Source: Branchiostoma lanceolatum (taxonomy: Eukaryota; Chordata; Leptocardii; Amphioxiformes; Branchiostomatidae). Taken from it: 64,000 nucleotides of DNA. A program made the translations under genes and the position numbers. Position 1 is the stretch's first letter, and each line of letters opens with the position of its first letter. The DNA lies in the NCBI RefSeq assembly GCF_035083965.1, contig NC_089739.1, positions 12,202,001-12,266,000 of the forward strand. The letters run 5' to 3'. Shown here in pieces: positions 1 to 12,107 of the stretch. The notes beneath the pieces were generated by a model. That model saw nothing but the letters and a program-made list of their open reading frames with translations, had not been told where the DNA came from and did no database searches.

Positions 1-203
1 AGGCTTCGATAGCGAACCAACTGCACCGCGCCCAAAAATACTACAACTCACGGGCTTTTCAGAAGATTCAAAATATTCATACACAGCTAAAACCATCACC
101 AAGCAATCTCGGGCAGAAATCAGGGTGACGACCACGCACTTCCGGCAGATTACCGGGTCATGACCCAACCCCCGGTCACAATTGAACTCCGACCCGGAAC
201 CTT
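1..203. repeat. Direct repeat copy 1, cut by window start
   Basis: This stretch recurs, identical base for base as far as I can compare, at 1798-2000. Both copies end at the same point (CCGGAACCTT) and then diverge. The left edge lies outside the window, so the repeat may be longer than 203 bp. It could be one LTR of a small LTR-type element or one arm of a recent local duplication. The right edge lacks the CA ending normal for an LTR, so the class is open. Confidence 0.75.
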
Positions 204-1797
204 AAGAAACATATTTTGTCTTAAAATTTGTTCAAAATTTTCAGAAAAGTTATATCCACCATATATCCAAATTTGGCGTATCTGCGACTATTACTTTTCC
301 CGCAGCAGGGGTTTAAAGTCATGTGAAAAACACTGTGTTTTGAGGCTATTTTGCCAACGTGCAGGCCTTAACAACGTTACAGTAGGGAAATTGATAAAAA
401 CATCATTTTTCAGGACATCGCTTTTCAAAAAACAGGTAAAACGGGATGGAGAGCCTGCTCATGCCCTTGGCTTGGACATTATGCGGACTTTCCGTCGTTT
501 CGGTGCTGCATATTGGCAGACAAGCCTCTTTAAGAGTTGGCGTCGGTGACGTCACGCAGTGACGTCATGGTTCTCGAGGAAAACAGCAGGGGGTCGCGTT
601 TTAAGTTCGTAGCTTTTAACTGAAACGAAGAATATGTCAAATTTTGGTATAGACTGGTAGACCACGGGTCGCACATTCCGAATCAAACGCGTCCGACATC
701 AAATTCTTCACTACTTCGCCGTAAAGGCCCCTTAAGCAGCACAATGCTCCCTAAATGTGTAAAAGAATGCATTCTGACACAGTCCAAAGCGCAACCTGGA
801 GCATGTCATCAGAGCTAGAAGCGGGCAGTTTAAATAAGTGCGTCCGAGATGTGTAGCGCGCCTAGTAGGCTGTCACTTCACACCATCAAAAGAAGAAAAG
901 ATCGCGACGTTAAGGAGCGATGAACCAAAAGTCAGAAAACCAAGTTTCGCCTTAAGAAGGCTTAAAGCACTTAGATTTTAGCTTAATTCACCCATTTAAG
1001 TCATCATAAAGGCGGGGCATCGCGAAAATCATACCGAATGTCAAGTTGAGACATGGGCTTCCATCAAATGACGTAGTCAGTGAATTATTTTTAAAAACGG
1101 TTTGGCGGCCAGAAATGATTAAAGATGGCCGTATTTGAGGTTTGGGGGGGGGGGGGTGGCACATGGGGGAGGGGGGCGCCAAGCACCTGTCCATGGATAT
1201 ATCGAATTTAAAAGAGAAAAAAGGGCAAACTTCGGGGTTTTTTCAAACAAACTTACAGATTTTGATAAAAGCTTTCGAATGCGTCGAAATAACGTCATCT
1301 ATGACGTCATCGACGTAGCCGCTGCCGTCCTTTTAAGGTCTCGGACCGGAGTTTTTTTGCGATTTCGTATGTAGGCCGACACCCTCAGGTCGACGGGCTA
1401 CAATTCCGCCGAGAAAAGTAGGACGGAAAATGTAATCACATGGTCGAAAAGCGGTTTTCTGCTGTTTTCCGATGTATTTATCGGTATTGTCCGTTGTCCC
1501 TTTATTTTGGGTAGAAACCATAGTAAAATGTAAATTTGGCATCCGAAAATTATCATTTTTTTACACTTTTTTGATCGAACCTGCTCGGAAAAAACGAGTT
1601 TTCCTGGGGTCACGGCATATATGCTGAGAAAGCTTAGTAAATGGTGTCTCTGAAAAATAAAAAAAATAAAAAAGTCATGTGATAACTTTTTCGCAATCTC
1701 CGATGACGCAAATTCGGTGAAAATGCATTAAAAACGATGCTATTTGGGTCATCAGGCGAGAAAACCGCATCACCGTTCCCGCGGACTAATACAAAAA
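204..1797. mobile_element. Interior between identical direct repeats
   Basis: About 1.6 kb lie between the two repeat copies. I see no open reading frame resembling reverse transcriptase, integrase or transposase; the frames present are short. The stretch has a poly-G tract (1143-1153) and AT-rich runs near 1650-1670. If the flanking repeats are LTRs, this is a non-autonomous, coding-deficient element. If not, it is unexplained spacer. Confidence 0.35.
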
Positions 1798-2000
1798 AGG
1801 CTTCGATAGCGAACCAACTGCACCGCGCCCAAAAATACTACAACTCACGGGCTTTTCAGAAGATTCAAAATATTCATACACAGCTAAAACCATCACCAAG
1901 CAATCTCGGGCAGAAATCAGGGTGACGACCACGCACTTCCGGCAGATTACCGGGTCATGACCCAACCCCCGGTCACAATTGAACTCCGACCCGGAACCTT
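1798..2000. repeat. Direct repeat copy 2
   Basis: Identical partner of 1-203, offset by 1797 bp. The identity suggests a very recent event or gene conversion. It sits 361 bp upstream of the first visible ADA exon, inside an ADA intron. Confidence 0.75.
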
Positions 2001-2360
2001 TATGTGATTGGTCAATTGTCTTGCGTTTTCAGAATTCTCCATGGATGTATTAGTGTAAAGATGGATATTTACATACACCTAATTTGCATAACTGGGACAA
2101 TCAAAATGGACTTCAAATCAGTGCTCCCCTGTCTGTTTTATCTTGTATGGTCTAAAGTCTTAAAACCTGTACATAAAAAATTAGCTATAGCGATAGCCGA
2201 AAAATCTGGAGCCAAAACTGAGGAGAAAATGTATCATTTGCATATTATTTTCTGGGACTATTTAATTGGTCAAATTTAATCCAAACCGGAAACTAAATTG
2301 TGTGGTCTAAAGTTTGAATAAATCAATGTCCTTGAATAAATTAAACTTCTGTGTTTCCAG

Positions 2361-5300
2361 AATTCTCCATGGAGATGGTGCAGCTCTGTGATAGGTTCAG
2401 GAACCAGGGCGTGGTCGCTATCGATCTCGCGGGGAACGAAGTCGGCGACATGGCAACCAACGCTGAACACATAAAGGCCTTTCAGGTAAGTCTCGGATCA
2501 CATACATAGGTTTTAGCCTGACGAATTGGGCTCCTAGTGGCCAGCCTGTCCTGTGACCGCCAGTAACCTCCAGCCGAGAGCTTGTGTAAACACAGGCTAA
2601 CATACTTTATTAGGTTTGTGCTCGTCTAAAAAAGCTTCACAGAGTATGCAAGCAGTCCTTAACAAAAAGATTATTATCAGAAAATCAACCAAAAAAGAAG
2701 GCAACTTTTTTTAATGGTTGTAACAAGAAGACAAAACCATACGGTCAAACGTACGGTACAAGAAAGTCACCACCTCTACATAAGGACCGCCTGGCCAATG
2801 TGACCACTTTTTGGTGGTCCCTTAGATAATTTTCCCATTGACACAAGCATTAAGAATCCTATATATATAGACCACCTGTCTACATAGACCAGATTTTATT
2901 AGTCCCCTGAGTGGTCTTCTTAGGCAGGTTTGACTTTCTTATTGTACATACTTGCATGAGCAAAACAGAGTTCTTGGTAAAGTCAACAGATTTCTGTATT
3001 TTTGATAGAACTCACTGCTCCTTTGCATGATCTTGTTTCTGTCCTATCACATAGAGCCACCTGTAGCAGTGGGGACATGCCATGCCGTCTTGTTGCAGGA
3101 CCAAAAGGCACAAACTGTCTTTGTACCATGTGCTTTGTAATCATCAAAACAAAAGAGCTAATGTTATAGTGGTCTTTGATTGTGCACTTTTTACCCAAAC
3201 ATGTTTGTCTTTTTCAAAGTATCAAACTAATCAACGTCATTATAAGATTGCAATTCTGAGTGGATTGTCTCTGTACTGGGTTCTACTTTTGTAGACCCAG
3301 TACATGACTGTGTATTCAAGAATTTATTGAAATGCCAGGTACTTGCAATGGATTGATAATCTTTAGAAAGATTTTTTGATTTGGATCCAGATTTGAGCCC
3401 AGATGTATCTGCTACAGTGACTGAAAAATCAGAGAAATTTATTCGGGATGAGAAAATTAAGAGTTATTAATAAAATCGAAAAATTGAGAATTTCAAACAA
3501 AGGAAGCAACAAAGCCACCTGATACTATAAATGCAGAAATGTTCGCGGTGGTTTTATTTTTGCCGTTTTCTGAACTCTTAACCGTGAACTTAAAACCATA
3601 GCAAAAAGCCGTTCCATAGCGCTACTATTGTTTCAAACAGGAACTCAAAACCACCATTTTCTTTCTACCGCGAAATTAAATCCCCGCAAACATTTCTGCA
3701 TTTACAGTATCTTGGGAAAAATAACAATTTAGAAACTCTTGTGAACTGAAAAGACAGTTAAAAGTTAACAATAAACCATGTTGTTTTAACAGGAAGCGAA
3801 GCGACTGGGGATCCATCGTACCGTCCACGCGGGGGAAATCGGCGGTCCCGACAAGGTGGAGGAGGCCGTGTTCAAGATGGACGCCGAGCGAATCGGGCAC
3901 GGGTACCACATCCTGGAGGACCCGCAACTCTACGCTAAACTCAGGGACATGAACATGCATTTTGAGGTAGGCGTAGGCCATAAATTCTATGTATGCCAGC
4001 CAACTCTAGATCTCATGCAGAAAATAAAAGAATCAGCAAATTCATTTAGAGCAGCCTCGTACGTGGTCCTTATCATGCGGTTGTGCCACTTGCCTTGCTA
4101 CAAGGCCTTTGTTGATTTTATCCTACTGCATGTATGTTACCATATATGACTTGTGCTGATTTGGTTAAACAACTTTTGTATTTTGCTAACTTAAAGATGA
4201 TATATCTTGTGAGTTCTGTGTTGATTTACTTCATTTGTTCCTTATATTGTATCAATATATTATGGATCATTTGTCGTATTAATTTGTTATGATTTCAGTA
4301 TGGCGGCCTTGAAAAGGTGCCCTTTGCCAAGCAACACCTGTTTTGCCATGCCTTCCACTTTGTTGGAGAAACATAGTTAACGAATTAACAAATTTAGGCC
4401 CAATTTACACACAGGTTTTCTAGATGTTGGCAGTCAAAGGTATCTTGGAGTTGGTGAATCTAACAAATCTCATTGTGCACTATTGGAATCAGACTTTAAC
4501 TTGAAACATAATTTAGCACCATGTATCACTAATGCAACCCAACGCCACGGGTGTCCTGCAGTACTTCCTATCGGTGTGTCCCAACATCCCAGATGTCGGC
4601 GTATTTAGAATATGTCTGGAAAAAACTGTGTATGAATTGGGCTTTAGTTCATTCTGATGGAAATTTTATGACCGGTATTGGAAAACTTTAAGAAAAAGCT
4701 CACAGTCACCCACTTCTTGATTTGTAGAGTTCTTGCATTGTTTCTATCCTACACAAAGTTACCAGAGTGTGTTTTGTTCATCTGCATACAGGTATGTCCA
4801 GTATCTAGTTATATCACAGGTGCCGTGCCACCTAACTACAAGGAACATCCAGCTCTCAGGTAACTTCTCAAACATACCGGCACATTTCAACTTTTACTTA
4901 GTCTCTCTTTTTTTCCAGCTGGTTTTATGATAAAGCTCTATTTTAGCTGTACTGAGGTCATGCTTGAAGGAAACCCAAGGCCCAATATTAGGGCCTGAAA
5001 ATCAGATTTTGAAAGTCAATTTATGTAGTCATTTCCATACATGATTAGTTCAAACAACACTATCACAGTGTATAGCGACGTCCATCATGCAAAAAAAACG
5101 ACGTCATTGTGATGTGAGAACTCACTGAAAATTGTCGCTGGGGTTTTTGTAGGCTCGCGAAACTAAGAGAATCATCGTACGGCACGTTTTTGTGTGGTTT
5201 TAAAATGCTCAAAGTATGAAGTTATTACGCAAATGTGCTAAATGGTGTTGGTAAATGTCAGTACCATAAAGATTTCAGCAATTTTTTTAATTCCATATTT

Positions 5301-6579
5301 TGGGCCCTATCAATATTGCTTTGGTTGCCTTTAAGCTATAAAACTATAAAATGGTAAATAACTAAGAATGGTCTGTCTTGCCCTATTGGCTTTCAAGAAC
5401 AAATCACAAACCTTTCTTTGTTTTTTTTGTTACGTCACAGTTTCGCGAAGGATGGTGCTAACTTCTCGATCAACTCCGACGACCCCAGCGTGTTCCGTAC
5501 GCACTTGTCGCGGGAATATGACCTCATCCGAGAACACTGGAACTTTGACGACAAACTGATCGCACAATTGGTATTACAACTTTTTCTTTCATATGTTTCT
5601 ATATTGATGTTTTTCTATATGATTGGAATATCTTTTATGTTTCTGGCAACTACATTGTATACTGCTTTTTTAAGTTATTAGTTATTTTGGTTAAATTTTA
5701 AGATAGCCAAGCTGTCAGTCATAAAACTTTGCAAAATATTTTATTTTACCTCTGTTGAAAGGGAGGGGTTGTCTTTGGTCTGTTTGTTTGTTTGTTTGTC
5801 TTGGTGTGTGCCATTCTCCCAGCATGCCCAATATGGTCAGTTCATTCAACTTCCCATAGCGGCCCTGCAATTTCCAGCTGGTGAACTCGCTTCTGGCGAT
5901 GTTGTTGACAGTTGCTCATGAATAGTTAATGAGCTAGCCTTATTTGGCACAAACAACCGTTATGGCTCATAGATAATTAATGATGAGCTAGCCTTGCCGG
6001 TATTTGGTGCAAACAACCTTAATTTTGCTCTGAACCCAAATTAGCGATGTAAGACGTAATTGAATTGGTTGATAGCTTCCCAGCGTCCTTCGCGCTTTTG
6101 CTTGAGATGTCCTTTAGCAAACCCTCTGATTGGCTGAAGCTGTTTTGGTGGTGAGGTCGTCAGAAGCGAGTTCACAGGCTGGAAATTGCAGGGCCGCTAT
6201 GGGATGTAATGAACTGACCATATGGGGCATGCTGGGAGGAGGGTGTGTGCAAGTTTGTTCCCTTAGTTGAAACCGGAGACTGGCAGGATGCAAAGTTTCA
6301 GCTGGCCTGCATCCATATGTCTTTGGCAGGAAGTGAAAGTTTGCACATGTCCAAAAGTCAGGAACCCAAGGATGGCATGTGCCTAAAAGTGGAGCGTGTG
6401 ACATGGACTTTGGTCAAGAAATTTACAAAAACTATAAGATATTTCAAGCTCAGGTATGAGAACTTTGATGTCTTGATTTTTCCGTGCAGAATTTGAACGC
6501 TGCTGAAGCCTGCTTCCTACCACAAGATGAGAAAACCAAACTCATCCAGCAAGTCAAGGAGGCTCATGGGATACAGTGA
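2361..6579 (+). CDS. ADA: Adenosine deaminase, last five coding exons (5' part outside window)
   Basis: Converts adenosine and deoxyadenosine to inosine forms in purine salvage; a zinc-dependent TIM-barrel enzyme, normally cytosolic. Exons by GT/AG junctions and matching phase: 2361-2485, 3793-3966, 4792-4859, 5441-5570, 6490-6579 (stop TGA 6577-6579). The visible part covers the C-terminal half of the family. Exon 1 here reads ..[10 protein letters not shown], exon 2 carries TVHAGEIGG (zinc His and catalytic Glu of the HAGE motif) and RIGHGYH (catalytic His), exon 4 carries FSINSDDP (the paired Asp). The last exon ends KEAHGIQ. The HAGE and NSDDP motifs fit ADA1 better than the ADAL branch. 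The 5' exons must lie left of the window. No frame breaks are seen. The 3' UTR end is uncertain: AATAAA occurs at 7504 and again near 9222 and 9247. Confidence 0.93.
2744..2934 (-). mobile_element. MITE family B, copy 1 (ADA intron)
   Basis: One of four ~190-bp interspersed copies in the window (also 8453-8642, 30442-30627, 33292-33479). Ends are short inverted repeats built on GTCAAACCTG. The interior carries runs such as GGTGGTC and GACCACC. There is no coding capacity, so it is a non-autonomous DNA element. The target duplication is not clear in this copy. Confidence 0.7.
3525..3707. mobile_element. MITE family A, copy 1 (ADA intron)
   Basis: Starts CTATAAATGCAG and ends CTGCATTTACAG, with TA on both sides as target duplication. 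The arms contain GTTCGCGGTGGTTTTA-type sequence in inverted order, so the whole element folds back on itself. At least eight copies of this family occur in the window, several decayed. Confidence 0.75.
4966..5334. mobile_element. MITE family C, copy 1 (ADA intron)
   Basis: A ~370-bp element whose ends are inverted repeats of the form AAGGCAACCAAAGCAATATT..GGGCC. It shares its interior (AATCAGATTTTGAAAGTCAA .. GACGTCCATCATGC .. AAGTATGAAGTTATTACG) with 22650-22973 and 39116-39453. No open frame. It lies between ADA exons 3 and 4 of this window. Confidence 0.7.
5805..6255. repeat. Inverted-repeat (fold-back) element in last ADA intron
   Basis: 5820-5900 (CAGCATGCCCAATATGG .. GAACTCGCTTCTG) is the reverse complement of 6158-6240 with few mismatches. 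The ~260-bp interior holds an internal direct repeat, TTAATGATGAGCTAGCC-like, near 5928-5960 and 5978-6015. It has no coding content and is probably a fold-back MITE. Confidence 0.7.
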
Positions 6580-8234
6580 AGAGGATTTTGGGAAAGACAA
6601 TGTTGAACGCGGCTAAGTCAGGGTTTTTGTAGCAGCTACAGCCATAGCAACATTTTACCTCACAAACTGTACCGTACACACAGATACTCTATATGTGGTG
6701 AAATTCTAGAAGTAAACCACTTTTCGCTTTAAAATTTGGAGAAAAGCGCAATGTTATCAATTTAACCATTGCTGGCTTTCATGTTAACGGTGCACACCCC
6801 TGTTCTTCCGCGACCGGGGTCTGTGATAGTCCCAAATATTTTGGAGTAAGGGTTTTTTAGCTGGCTTTCTGTTCCAGGTTACTTAGTGAAAAATTAGGGT
6901 GGTGCATCCAGATCACTGTTTGTATAAAATTCAACCCCTATAGGTTGTTTTCGGTACGTTTTTGTCCCGAATCTTTGTTTCTGGGTATCGCTCCAAGGCC
7001 GCAAACAGTGACTCGCCCATGGCGGCTTGGCCGATGACATCACTGCTATGGGCTTTTGACATACCTCGGGAAAACTATTATTGTGAAATTTCAAGTACTA
7101 GAATTTTCTTATAAATCAGATATGTTAGACCGTAAGGTACATGTTTCCTTTCTATATAGGTGTTGTTCCCGAAGGAAGTTTTTTCTTTCAACGCGGCGTC
7201 AATGAAAAACCCCTCTTAACTATAGGTTTCAATGGGGGCAAGAAACTGGTGTGTGCTCCCTGGTGTGTGAGTCCTAAACTCCAGAAGGCGGTGTTATTTT
7301 CCACTAGATTATGTATCAATCAATACATAATCAGCCGACTTTTTACAGAATTCTGCTTGTCGTAAATTTTACAAGGTGTGTTTTTTAAAACAATATGATA
7401 CTCACTAAACCCCTATATACAGACCCTACCAGTGTATTCCCTATGCGTAAACATACATTTTTAAACGTGGATATTTTCGGCTTAAATTATGGTGGTTAAG
7501 CACAATAAAAAGGCCAATTGTTAATAAGATATAAAAGAACACATAGCAAGAAGAGTTTTCTTAACCACCCTGACATTCTTTTTATAATCTAACTTTTGTC
7601 AGGCATTGTCAGGCACATTGTTAAAAACACATAGGCTGAGGGTCACCTGGGGAATTTGGTAGAATACTGAATTCTTTGGATGCACACGGGACTAGTGAGT
7701 ACTTTATCGTATACTGTAAAAAATATTCATTTCTACTTCCTAAAATTACCATCCATTGGAAAATAACTCCCCCCTCTGGACTTTAGGACTCCTTTAAAGG
7801 TGCTTTACACATTTTAATAATTTCGCTAATGGTCTATATAAAGCTTTTAATGAATTTGACAAAGTCATACAGATCCTTTTTTACGTTCCCAAAAATTTCC
7901 TAATGCTTCTAAAGCTTTATGCCACAGCTATGCAAAAAAGATTTTATAATATCATCTGGAATCAGAACTTATATATTGTAGATTCCTGCATGACTCTTGT
8001 ACTGCATTAAATTGACTGCACCTTTATAGTAACCTGATGCAGATTTTTTTCCTTCCAAAAAATTTCCTCACATCTCTAATTACTAGCAGCTTTATGTCAC
8101 AGCTATGCAAAATGAAAGTCAAGTATATTTTTGAATTTTTAGTAATTAGAGCTTTTATGTGGAATTCCTACAATTTGCTTTAAATTTGCACCATATTGAA
8201 TACACTGCACATTTATATCAACTTGAAATTATGT
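6580..8234. other. ADA 3' UTR and intergenic DNA
   Basis: AT-rich DNA after the ADA stop. The first part must be 3' UTR, but its end is not defined; an AATAAA is at 7504-7509. I see no gene on either strand. Confidence 0.4.
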
Positions 8235-8321
8235 AGTTTGTAAACAGGCAGCTCATTGGTCTGCAGTTTGTAAACAGGCAGCTCATTGGTCTGCAGTTTG
8301 TAAACAGGCAGCTCATTGGTC
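8235..8321. repeat. Three tandem 30-bp repeats
   Basis: AGTTTGTAAACAGGCAGCTC.. is repeated exactly at 8235, 8265 and 8295, the third copy losing its last 3 bases. There are no spacers, so it is a minisatellite and not a CRISPR array. Confidence 0.85.
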
Positions 8322-8452
8322 GACTACAGAGTCAAGGGTAATACAGGGTCACTACCCAAGTATGTAAATGTGTCCGTCAGCAGGGTTTGTCGCAGCTTTG
8401 AAGTGCATATTATGATGACCGTCCTAAGGTGCTATATATGTCACTAATATGT

Positions 8453-8642
8453 GTCAAACCTGCCTAAGAAGACCACTCAGGGGACTGATAAAATCTGGTC
8501 TATATGGACAGGTGGTCACTACAGACAGGATTATTATCAATGCTTGTGTCAATGGGAAAATTATCTAAGGGACCACCAAAAAGTGGTCACAATGGCCAGG
8601 TGGTCCTTATATAGAGGAGGTGGTCACTTGTACAGGTTTGAC
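8453..8642 (+). mobile_element. MITE family B, copy 2
   Basis: Begins GTCAAACCTGCC and ends CAGGTTTGAC, same family as 2744-2934 but in the opposite orientation. It lies in intergenic DNA between ADA and DCDC2. Confidence 0.7.
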
Positions 8643-9860
8643 TGTAGAAAAAGTTATATATTTAGCTTTTACATGTTTTATGCAACGTTTTTATCTTGAC
8701 AAGTAGCTTTTTAGTCTTTCTAGTATTCTACCTCAGTTTTTGAAAGCTGTCAATGTGCCTTTACGGAAGTTTACGCCCATTTCTAACCTCACTTTGTAAG
8801 GCAACAAGTTGATTAGCTGTTTCTCACATTTTTTTAAGGAAAAGATTTGAACAGCAGGGTAAAATAAAAAATGATAGAAAAAGTGAAATATTGAAAATAC
8901 TTGTTGTTGAAAGGTTGACGTAATTATCCTGTGAAAGGGACTTTTAACATTTCTCCCACCAACAGGATGGGAGAAATGTTTCTGTTTGAAGTTGAGAAGT
9001 TGGTTGATAGAGGATGTGATTGTCTTGTAACAGTTATACCTGGTGATTGTTTGAAAAAGAGAGCTTCTTGTATTAATCTCTTTCGTCAGTGGAATTTTAG
9101 CATACTTTATATATCTTAATCAGCAAATCTAATGTGATTTGTGAATTTTATATTTATGTCGTAATATTTAGCATAATGATATCGCTTTTGTCACTTTTGT
9201 GCCATTTTTGTCGCTGCATTTCAATAAAAGTTGTCAATATCCAAATGAAATAAACAACATATTATGGAATATTTGTTGGTCACATGACTTGACTATACTG
9301 GTGATTTCCAAGTTGGTGACGCGATTTCTTACACAGGCCAAGGTTCTCTGATACCGGCAAGGGAGTCAGGGTTTTTTCTAGAAAAATTGAATAAGAGGGA
9401 GCACACACAGGCGAGGGAGTGAATTCTATGTATTTATGGAAGAATCGATCGCTGAGGGAATGCTGTATGCTGGGGATTAAGGTAAAATCTGAATTCGACA
9501 GGGGGGCACTGGGCTGACACAAGAGGGCGCAGCGCCCCTCTTTCCTAATTTAGATGAACCCCTGGGAGTTTCGCTGCCGTAGGAGTTATGTTGCCGAGGC
9601 CCTCGGCAGCGAAACTCCCTTACTGGCATTAGAGAACCTTGGCCCGTGTAAGAAATCGCGTCACCCCCCCCCCCCAAAAAATATAAACGCCGCCGTTCTA
9701 GGAAGTCTGCGAAGGAGGCCAGCTGATTTCAACGCCACGTTAAAAGACTGCATTTTCGTCCTTTCCAGTGCTGACGTTTAGGCTTTGTAGTAGGATCCAT
9801 GCGTCTTTAGTCAGAAATAAGTATAAACTTGATATGTAAACCAGGATACAGTACCAGGTA
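8643..9860. other. Intergenic DNA
   Basis: No coding exon is supported on either strand. Poly-C near 9664-9674. Two AATAAA motifs (9222, 9247) on the plus strand could serve a distal ADA 3' end. Confidence 0.35.
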
Positions 9861-10061
9861 CTGTAAATGCAGAAATGTTCGCGGGGATTTAATTTCGTGG
9901 GAGAAAATGGCGTGTTTGCGGTGGTTTTGAGTTCACGTTTGAAACAGTAGGTGCTACAGTCACACAATGGAATGGCTTTCTCGGTGGTTTCATGTTCGCA
10001 GTAAAGAGTTCACTATGAAACAGCGAACGCGAAACTACCGCGAACATTTCTGCATTTACAG
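9861..10061. mobile_element. MITE family A, copy 2, best preserved
   Basis: CTGTAAATGCAG .. CTGCATTTACAG, flanked on both sides by TA (9859-9860 and 10062-10063). Arms hold GTTCGCGGGGATTTAATTTCG and its near-inverse. This copy best defines the family's ends and TA target site. Confidence 0.8.
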
Positions 10062-10169
10062 TACATTGTGATCCTGTATTTTGGACTATGAGGACTGGTA
10101 CTGTACGTGTACAGGACTACAGGTACGCATAACTATTGTGACGTATAAGAAAAACCATCAGAAGCAAGA

Positions 10170-12107
10170 ATTTTTTGACAAGGTGCATTTATTAACAAGA
10201 GTGAATGATCATCAGACATAAAATGACACATCTTTGCTACCAAAAAAAAATCTTTCACAAAACAAAAGTGTCACAAGTGTTACGTAAAATCATAATGAAT
10301 CCTCCCACCAGCCCATATCACTGTTATATGTAAATTAATGTAATATATGTACATTTCAGGTAAAACATTGTTAAAGCATATCAGGGACAAGGTAAAGCAA
10401 AGGACTGCCAAGCATGTGTTATAATGGCAAGAACTACCCAAAACAAGTTTATAACCTTGCCCAAAATAAGCATATGCATGGTTAAAACCAGTAGACTGTC
10501 AAAGTTTCAAAATTGAGTTACAAAAGATGCTAAAATCACGTCAGCACAACTGTTAATTAACTGAAGGTTCTGTCTTGAAAAAACATTAACAATGACTAAG
10601 GTTATTTTCTGGTGTAAAAGCATAAAGTAAGTGCATTGAATCCATAAATACTAAAAGGCTTTCACCAAAATTCTATTCTTAACGATGGCTTAGGCAAATA
10701 CTGTAAGCTATATCTCTTACACTAGTCACTATACTTATCGCTATCTGTATAGCTATGAACACATAACTACATGTATGGCTATCTTCCTTTCTTAATCTTT
10801 AATGTACAGTTAATCTTTTTGAATATTATTACTCGCTTTTTTCTAAAGAGTTAGTATAACCTCCTTGCAATAAGGGACTAAATGGAGAACAATGTGCAGT
10901 GCCATACATACACTGATTGGCCTACTTTCCACCAATGAATGAGCAATAAAATATGCAACACCTGTATGTACAGACCGTGACTGGCTAAAACTTGACCAAT
11001 CAGAAAGCAGGAACTATGAGAGAACTCAGAATCAAATTGGCAATCTTAGATTCATCAAAGTTAACTTTCTGTACTTTCACACATCCATGGAAAACAAAGA
11101 ATAGTTTTTTTTTTTAAAGAATTCTGATTCAAGTAAGATAAGCTCCATTGCTTGTCAATCATTCATAATATTTTTCATGATTGTAGAATTTTTGTTACTA
11201 GTAGTTAATGGCACAAATATGGAAAACTTCGTATCTCAATTTCACTGAAGTTGTACCCTTTGTGGGTTTTGGTTCTTTGAATCTCAAAATTTGGTGAATG
11301 AAGATCTTTCCATTGAGTTCTGCCAAGCAAACCAAAACAATGAAATCATAATCACTGTACATGAAAGCTGTAGTTCTGCATTTGACAGATAGGGGGAGCA
11401 ACTGTACCGGCATTTTTGTCAGGGTATCTTGTAAACCAAGGAGTCCTTTGAAACTTACATTTTGCTATCACAATTATTACAGTACTGGCATTTGGCAAAA
11501 ATATGGCTATACCTATATATATACTTTTAGGGCAAGAGTTGTTCTTACAGTAATACTTTCAACTTTGTAATATTTTCACATCACCATAAATTATGTACAT
11601 TACAGTACAAGACAAATTCTTAGTAATACGGAGAGCTGTGCATAACAACAAAGGCAAGATGTAGTCATATTCACTTGGTCTGGCACATCAGTGTTATAAA
11701 CATTCAGAAAAAAAAAACCCATTTTTTTCACTGATGTCTACCGCTGGTATACATTTCATAATGTATCATTTTCAACGCAAACAGTCAACAAACTGGTGCA
11801 TTTTTGTACAAATTGTGGATATTCATTGTAATCTCTACTGATTTCACACCAAAATAACGATTTCTGCTATTTCTGTAGTGTTCACTCAGTATATACAATG
11901 ATCGTTATCTGTTAAAAGCTCCATTTTGTTTTGACCTTGACATCCAAATGCTGTATCATTCAGCAAAATGTTCTCAGAAATGAAGTTAGTTTTTCACATA
12001 CTCCGTCGCGTATGTGTGTATTGCATCATGGGTACATAACGTAATGTGGCTTGGACGACTGACTACGGTTAAACCGTAGTTGCCATGGAAACCTATCGTG
12101 GTAAACT
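10170..12107 (-). other. Likely DCDC2 3' UTR
   Basis: Minus-strand sequence after the DCDC2 stop, with no further coding exon. A minus-strand AATAAA lies at 10188-10193, followed by a T-rich stretch at 10171-10176 (plus-strand view) suitable for cleavage. A UTR of ~1.9 kb is inferred, not proven. A near-perfect palindrome CTACGGTTAAACCGTAG lies at about 12062-12078. Confidence 0.45.

Noticed and set aside
8235-8321. Possible CRISPR-like repeats
   Set aside because: The three 30-bp units abut without spacers, in an animal genome.
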